Positions 61,342 to 64,000 of a stretch of DNA of 64,000 nt are shown piece after piece. The stretch comes from Neobacillus niacini (lineage in GTDB: Bacteria > Bacillota > Bacilli > Bacillales > Cytobacillaceae). The notes under the pieces are model-generated. The model saw only the letters and a list, made by a program, of their open reading frames with translations. It did not search any database and was not told the origin of the DNA. The translations under genes were made by a program, and so were the position numbers. The stretch lies in assembly GCF_023715785.1 (NCBI RefSeq), contig NZ_JAMBOX010000003.1:186001-250000 (forward strand), written 5' to 3'. Position 1 is the stretch's first letter, and each line of letters opens with the position of its first letter.

Positions 61342-61768
61342 TCATCTCACCACTATTACATTGAACGTTTGATACCTAGTTTATAGTAAAACAGGCCCTT
61401 AGAGCAATGAGGAGACGACTTTTCTATTTTCGTAAAAAAGTTCAGAATACTCAAATAAATAATTTTACAGCAAGTTTATCGCACAAAAAGTTTTTCAGTT
61501 AGATGATAAACGGAAAACACCTGCAGAAATACATAATGACAGGAAGGACTATGTTCCGACCAACAAATGGTTGTTGTTTGGCCACCATTTTGCGGCGATT
61601 GGCCGGCAAGGCACTGATGGCTTTCTGGTATCACTTTGCTGCCAACCACTTGGCTGTTGATTGTAACGTTGACTGCAGGCAGGCAAAAGCTGTAATCTTC
61701 TGTGAGGCACAGGATGCCCGATACAATGCAAAGGCAGCAAAGTTTCGCGATGCTGTTAAATTGAAAAA
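61342..61768. other. Gene-free stretch with no recognised content
   Basis: An AT-rich left part (61342-61500) and a GC-richer right part (61545-61760) with loose internal similarity (GGTTGTTGTTTGGCCACCATT, GCGATTGGCCGGCAA). Open frames exist on both strands but have no ribosome site or known motif. It may be a decayed gene or repeat. Confidence 0.4.
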
Positions 61769-61798
61769 ACAGCCCGGCTTTAGATGCCTGGGCTGATT
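61764..61798 (-). terminator. Terminator after yrdB
   Basis: CAGCCC / GGGCTG with inner GGC/GCC pairing; six Ts on the minus strand. Confidence 0.75.
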
Positions 61799-61802
61799 TC
61801 TT

Positions 61803-62141
61803 TCATTGCTGCCAAATCTTCATTAAAACGAGATTGATTACCATTACGGCACCATAGAGTATTGCCCATGTTTGTTTTCCGCTAAAGAACAAGGCAACCG
61901 CCGGCAAACCAAAAATAATGAGTTCAAATAGAAGATAGGGGGTTCCGGTCAGGCCGTAGGGTGCCTTAGGGGAGCCAAACATTCCCCAGATAACCGCTAC
62001 CAGCAAGGGAGTGCCGATGCCTAAGAGGTATTTCATAACTGTTCCCTTGGAAACATGGAAACCCCAATATCCATAGATGACCAGTGCTAATATTTCTATT
62101 AGAAACCGCAGACCCAAATTTAATGCTTTTATTAACTCCAT
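61803..62141 (-). CDS. yrdB: YrdB-family (DUF2568) membrane protein
   Basis: A 112-residue protein of four helices with LGLRFLIEILALVIYGYWG at the start and WGMFGSPKAPYGLTG in the loop, the DUF2568 signature. Function unknown. It is 19 bases downstream of the MFS gene and probably co-transcribed. Confidence 0.85.
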   Translation of the reverse strand: MELIKALNLGLRFLIEILALVIYGYWGFHVSKGTVMKYLLGIGTPLLVAVIWGMFGSPKAPYGLTGTPYLLFELIIFGLPAVALFFSGKQTWAILYGAVMVINLVLMKIWQQ

Positions 62142-62160
62142 CCTTGCTCCCCCCTTATAC

Positions 62161-63897
62161 TTATTCGATAACTGGCGATTTTACCGGTTGCAGAGCTTGT
62201 TTCGTCCTTCTTTCTCTAAAAATAAATCCCGTGAAAATGCACAACAATACAAATGGAATACTTGTTTTATAAAGTTCTGCAAAACTGGATGAAATCCTTT
62301 CTTGTGCAAAATTTTCTACTTCTTTGGTATAACCCCTTACAATCATTCCTGTATTGGCGATCTCTTGATCGACCTGTGATTCTACTTCTTTATGAATTTG
62401 TTCAGTAACCAGACCTCTTTGATTTTCTGGAATGGCGGCCATTGCTCTTTGAACATTGGCATCAACAAGCTGCTTACGCTCACTTTCAGTTATAAAAGAT
62501 GGCGTGGCTTTTTGGGATTGACCCTCGTCATTTATAGCTGTTTTTGTTTCCGTTAAGATATTCGGTTTCAAATCATCCGGTACCTCTAGCTTCTCGAGCT
62601 TTTGCGCGGCAAATTGAATGACATCTTGTTTTTTATCAGCAATATTGTTGGTTAGCCCGGCAACAAAGATGGCGACTGCCAAAACGACCCCGACTTGCCT
62701 CAGCATCGAGAAAACGCTCTGCGATGCGGTTAGCATTTCCCCTTCAAACGAAGAGGTGCTAGCTATTGTCGCTGATGAGATCACAAAACTAAACCCAAAA
62801 CCGAGTAAGCTGCAGAGAAGGATAATCTCTTTTGCTGTGCTGTGAAGACTTAAATTGTGTAATAAAAAATAGGCGATTCCCATGATAAAAAAACCAAGCA
62901 TCACCGGAATGGTGTAGCCTATTTTTTTCGTTAACAAACCGGCAAAGTTGGAAAAAACAAAGATGGCAGCAGATACTGGTGTGACGAGGAGTGCGGCTTG
63001 GAGCTCTGTCTTGTGCTGGAAGTTGGTTAGAAACTGTGGAAGCAAGACCATTACGCCAATCAGGAAGATAAACCCTGTAGTCACGATGACAACTGAACCT
63101 GTAAATAGACGATCTTTAAATAAAGTTAAGTTAACCATTGGCGCCTTCGATTTTTTCTCAGCAATGATAAATAACACGATGGATGCGGCGGTCACCAGAT
63201 AGCATACAATGGACTGGCTGCTGTCCCAGCCCCAGGTATTACCTTTTATCAAAACGAGATTCAACGGAAAAATCGCTGAAACGGAGAATAGGAGACCATA
63301 CCAGTCAATCGATGATTTTACTCTGCTTTCGTTCCTTACTTTTAAAATTAGGAAGGATACAGCAATGGCCAATATACAGATTGGCACGTTTACATAGAAT
63401 ACCCAGTGCCAGCTAAGTTTTTCAGTAATGATTCCGCCCACTGTAGGGCCCAAGGCCGTCGATAATCCTTGTGTGGCTCCTAGCAGTGTTAACGGGAGCA
63501 CTCTTTTTTCAATCGGCATCGCTGAAATCCCTATTACCATGCTGCATGGAATTAAAATGGCGGCACCCAAGCTTTGGACAAACCGGGCCGCAATCAGGAA
63601 TTCACCGCTGGTTGCCAGTCCGCATAACGCTGATCCCACTCCAAAAATGAATAACCCGACAATGAAAAATTTATTTCTGCCAAACATATCGGCAAATCTT
63701 GCCAACGGAATCGCCAAAACGGCAATTGTCATCGTGTACACATTCAGCATCCACGAGCTGGTTTCCAACGTAGTATCTAGACTGTCCTGAATCGCCGGTA
63801 GTGTGATATTCATAATCGTGGAGTCGAGCATACAAACAAAAATCCCCATACACATTAACAATACAACCTTCATTCCACCCGTACCCTTCATACTCAT
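62161..63897 (-). CDS. DHA2-type (EmrB/QacA) MFS drug exporter
   Basis: A 578-residue transporter with fourteen helices and DHA2 landmarks: FVCMLDSTIMNITLPAI (motif D1), LARFADMFGRNKFF (motif A), LGATQGLSTALGPTVGGIITE (motif C). A large insert between the last two helices (residues ~420-545) is charged and helical, seen in some QacA relatives. The ATG follows AAGGGG. It starts 3 bases after the stop of a PadR-like gene, so the regulator and pump form one operon. Confidence 0.88.
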   Translation of the reverse strand: MSMKGTGGMKVVLLMCMGIFVCMLDSTIMNITLPAIQDSLDTTLETSSWMLNVYTMTIAVLAIPLARFADMFGRNKFFIVGLFIFGVGSALCGLATSGEFLIAARFVQSLGAAILIPCSMVIGISAMPIEKRVLPLTLLGATQGLSTALGPTVGGIITEKLSWHWVFYVNVPICILAIAVSFLILKVRNESRVKSSIDWYGLLFSVSAIFPLNLVLIKGNTWGWDSSQSIVCYLVTAASIVLFIIAEKKSKAPMVNLTLFKDRLFTGSVVIVTTGFIFLIGVMVLLPQFLTNFQHKTELQAALLVTPVSAAIFVFSNFAGLLTKKIGYTIPVMLGFFIMGIAYFLLHNLSLHSTAKEIILLCSLLGFGFSFVISSATIASTSSFEGEMLTASQSVFSMLRQVGVVLAVAIFVAGLTNNIADKKQDVIQFAAQKLEKLEVPDDLKPNILTETKTAINDEGQSQKATPSFITESERKQLVDANVQRAMAAIPENQRGLVTEQIHKEVESQVDQEIANTGMIVRGYTKEVENFAQERISSSFAELYKTSIPFVLLCIFTGFIFRERRTKQALQPVKSPVIE

Positions 63898-63900
63898 ACT

Positions 63901-64000
63901 CTATTCCCCTTGTTCGTTTAGATTTTTTAATTCATTATCAATCATTCTTATTACCATCTCCGCCTGGCGAATCCCAAACTCCAGTGTAAACCGCTTATAA
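63901..64000 (-). CDS. Transcriptional regulator C terminus, probably PadR family, cut by the window edge
   Basis: Only the last ~32 residues are visible: KRFTLEFGIRQAEMVIRMID followed by NELKNLNEQGE. The FGIRQAE..I.. pattern is like the C-terminal helix of PadR/Vir regulators. Coupled to a drug exporter, it would be its regulator. Family is uncertain because the HTH lies outside. Confidence 0.5.
   Translation of the reverse strand, partial: YKRFTLEFGIRQAEMVIRMIDNELKNLNEQGE

Noticed and set aside
61503..61796. 97-codon plus-strand frame and a 63-codon minus-strand frame
   Set aside because: Neither has a ribosome site, family motif or typical codon use; the plus frame ends inside the yrdB terminator.
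10253..64000. Search for CRISPR arrays, tRNA genes and intact transposases
   Set aside because: No regularly spaced direct repeats, cloverleaf sequences or transposase motifs were found by eye.

Overview
The window is a chromosomal segment of a spore-forming member of the Bacillaceae. This rests on gene content and order: a chaA(yfkE)-yfkF-yfkH-yfkK block as in Bacillus subtilis, the SinR/SinI biofilm switch, a liaIH-FSR cell-envelope stress locus, KinB-like sporulation kinases, YhfW, YfmL, YkvU and AmpS. Ribosome binding sites are strong AGGAGG types and base composition is moderate. The genus cannot be fixed by eye; a soil Bacillus/Neobacillus-type organism with anaerobic capacity is my inference. 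No rRNA, tRNA, CRISPR array, phage or intact insertion sequence was seen.

Layout. 1-6.7 kb: ion and metal transport (Ca2+/H+ antiporter, ZosA-type P-ATPase), a YihY-family protein, YfkK and a second methionine aminopeptidase. 7-9.1 kb: sinR faces a small sinI-like gene that is preceded by a cyclic-di-GMP-I riboswitch, followed by a PfkB kinase. 9.3-19.5 kb: small proteins, hutH behind a leader terminator, topB, a drug-type MFS, ampS, and a three-gene envelope operon (DUF6230-like, DUF6114-like, proline/leucine repeat exoprotein). 19.6-28.4 kb: mscL, yetJ, a decayed phenylalanine hydroxylase, a SpoVB/YkvU flippase, the lia operon and a LysM-CAP exoprotein. 28.5-38.9 kb: YhfW Rieske oxidoreductase, amidase, YfmL helicase, CopC/CopD, and an acyl-CoA ligase/SCP2 operon with a divergent TetR gene and two matching operators.

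39-53.5 kb: anaerobic and redox region. A NapH-like ferredoxin membrane protein has an Fnr-type box at about -41.5. A T-box (Ile) controls brnQ. glnS, unusual for Bacillus, follows. A compact operon of eleven genes on the minus strand then encodes a NarI-like cytochrome with CxxC pairs, a molybdopterin reductase of the NasA/NarB type, a four-cluster ferredoxin, a Tat-exported Rieske protein, three small proteins and two kinases, one regulator and a GAF protein. Together these look like a respiratory reductase with its own signalling set.

53.4-57.8 kb: a membrane HD-GYP protein, a 23-residue CWWC peptide gene overlapping its end, and a PqqD-M50 membrane peptidase form a candidate peptide-signal or RiPP locus, next to a histidine kinase that shares the HD-GYP protein's membrane domain. 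58-64 kb: amidase, a probable structured RNA, the two-part threonine/serine exporter, YrdB and a QacA-type MFS with a PadR-like regulator.

Across the window lie three copies of a ~105-bp element with one conserved and one covarying hairpin, and several intergenic sites of short degenerate tandem repeats, each with its own unit sequence. The best candidates for undescribed biology are the CWWC peptide locus, the riboswitch-controlled sinI, the mixed reductase operon, the covarying repeat and the RNA near 60 kb.
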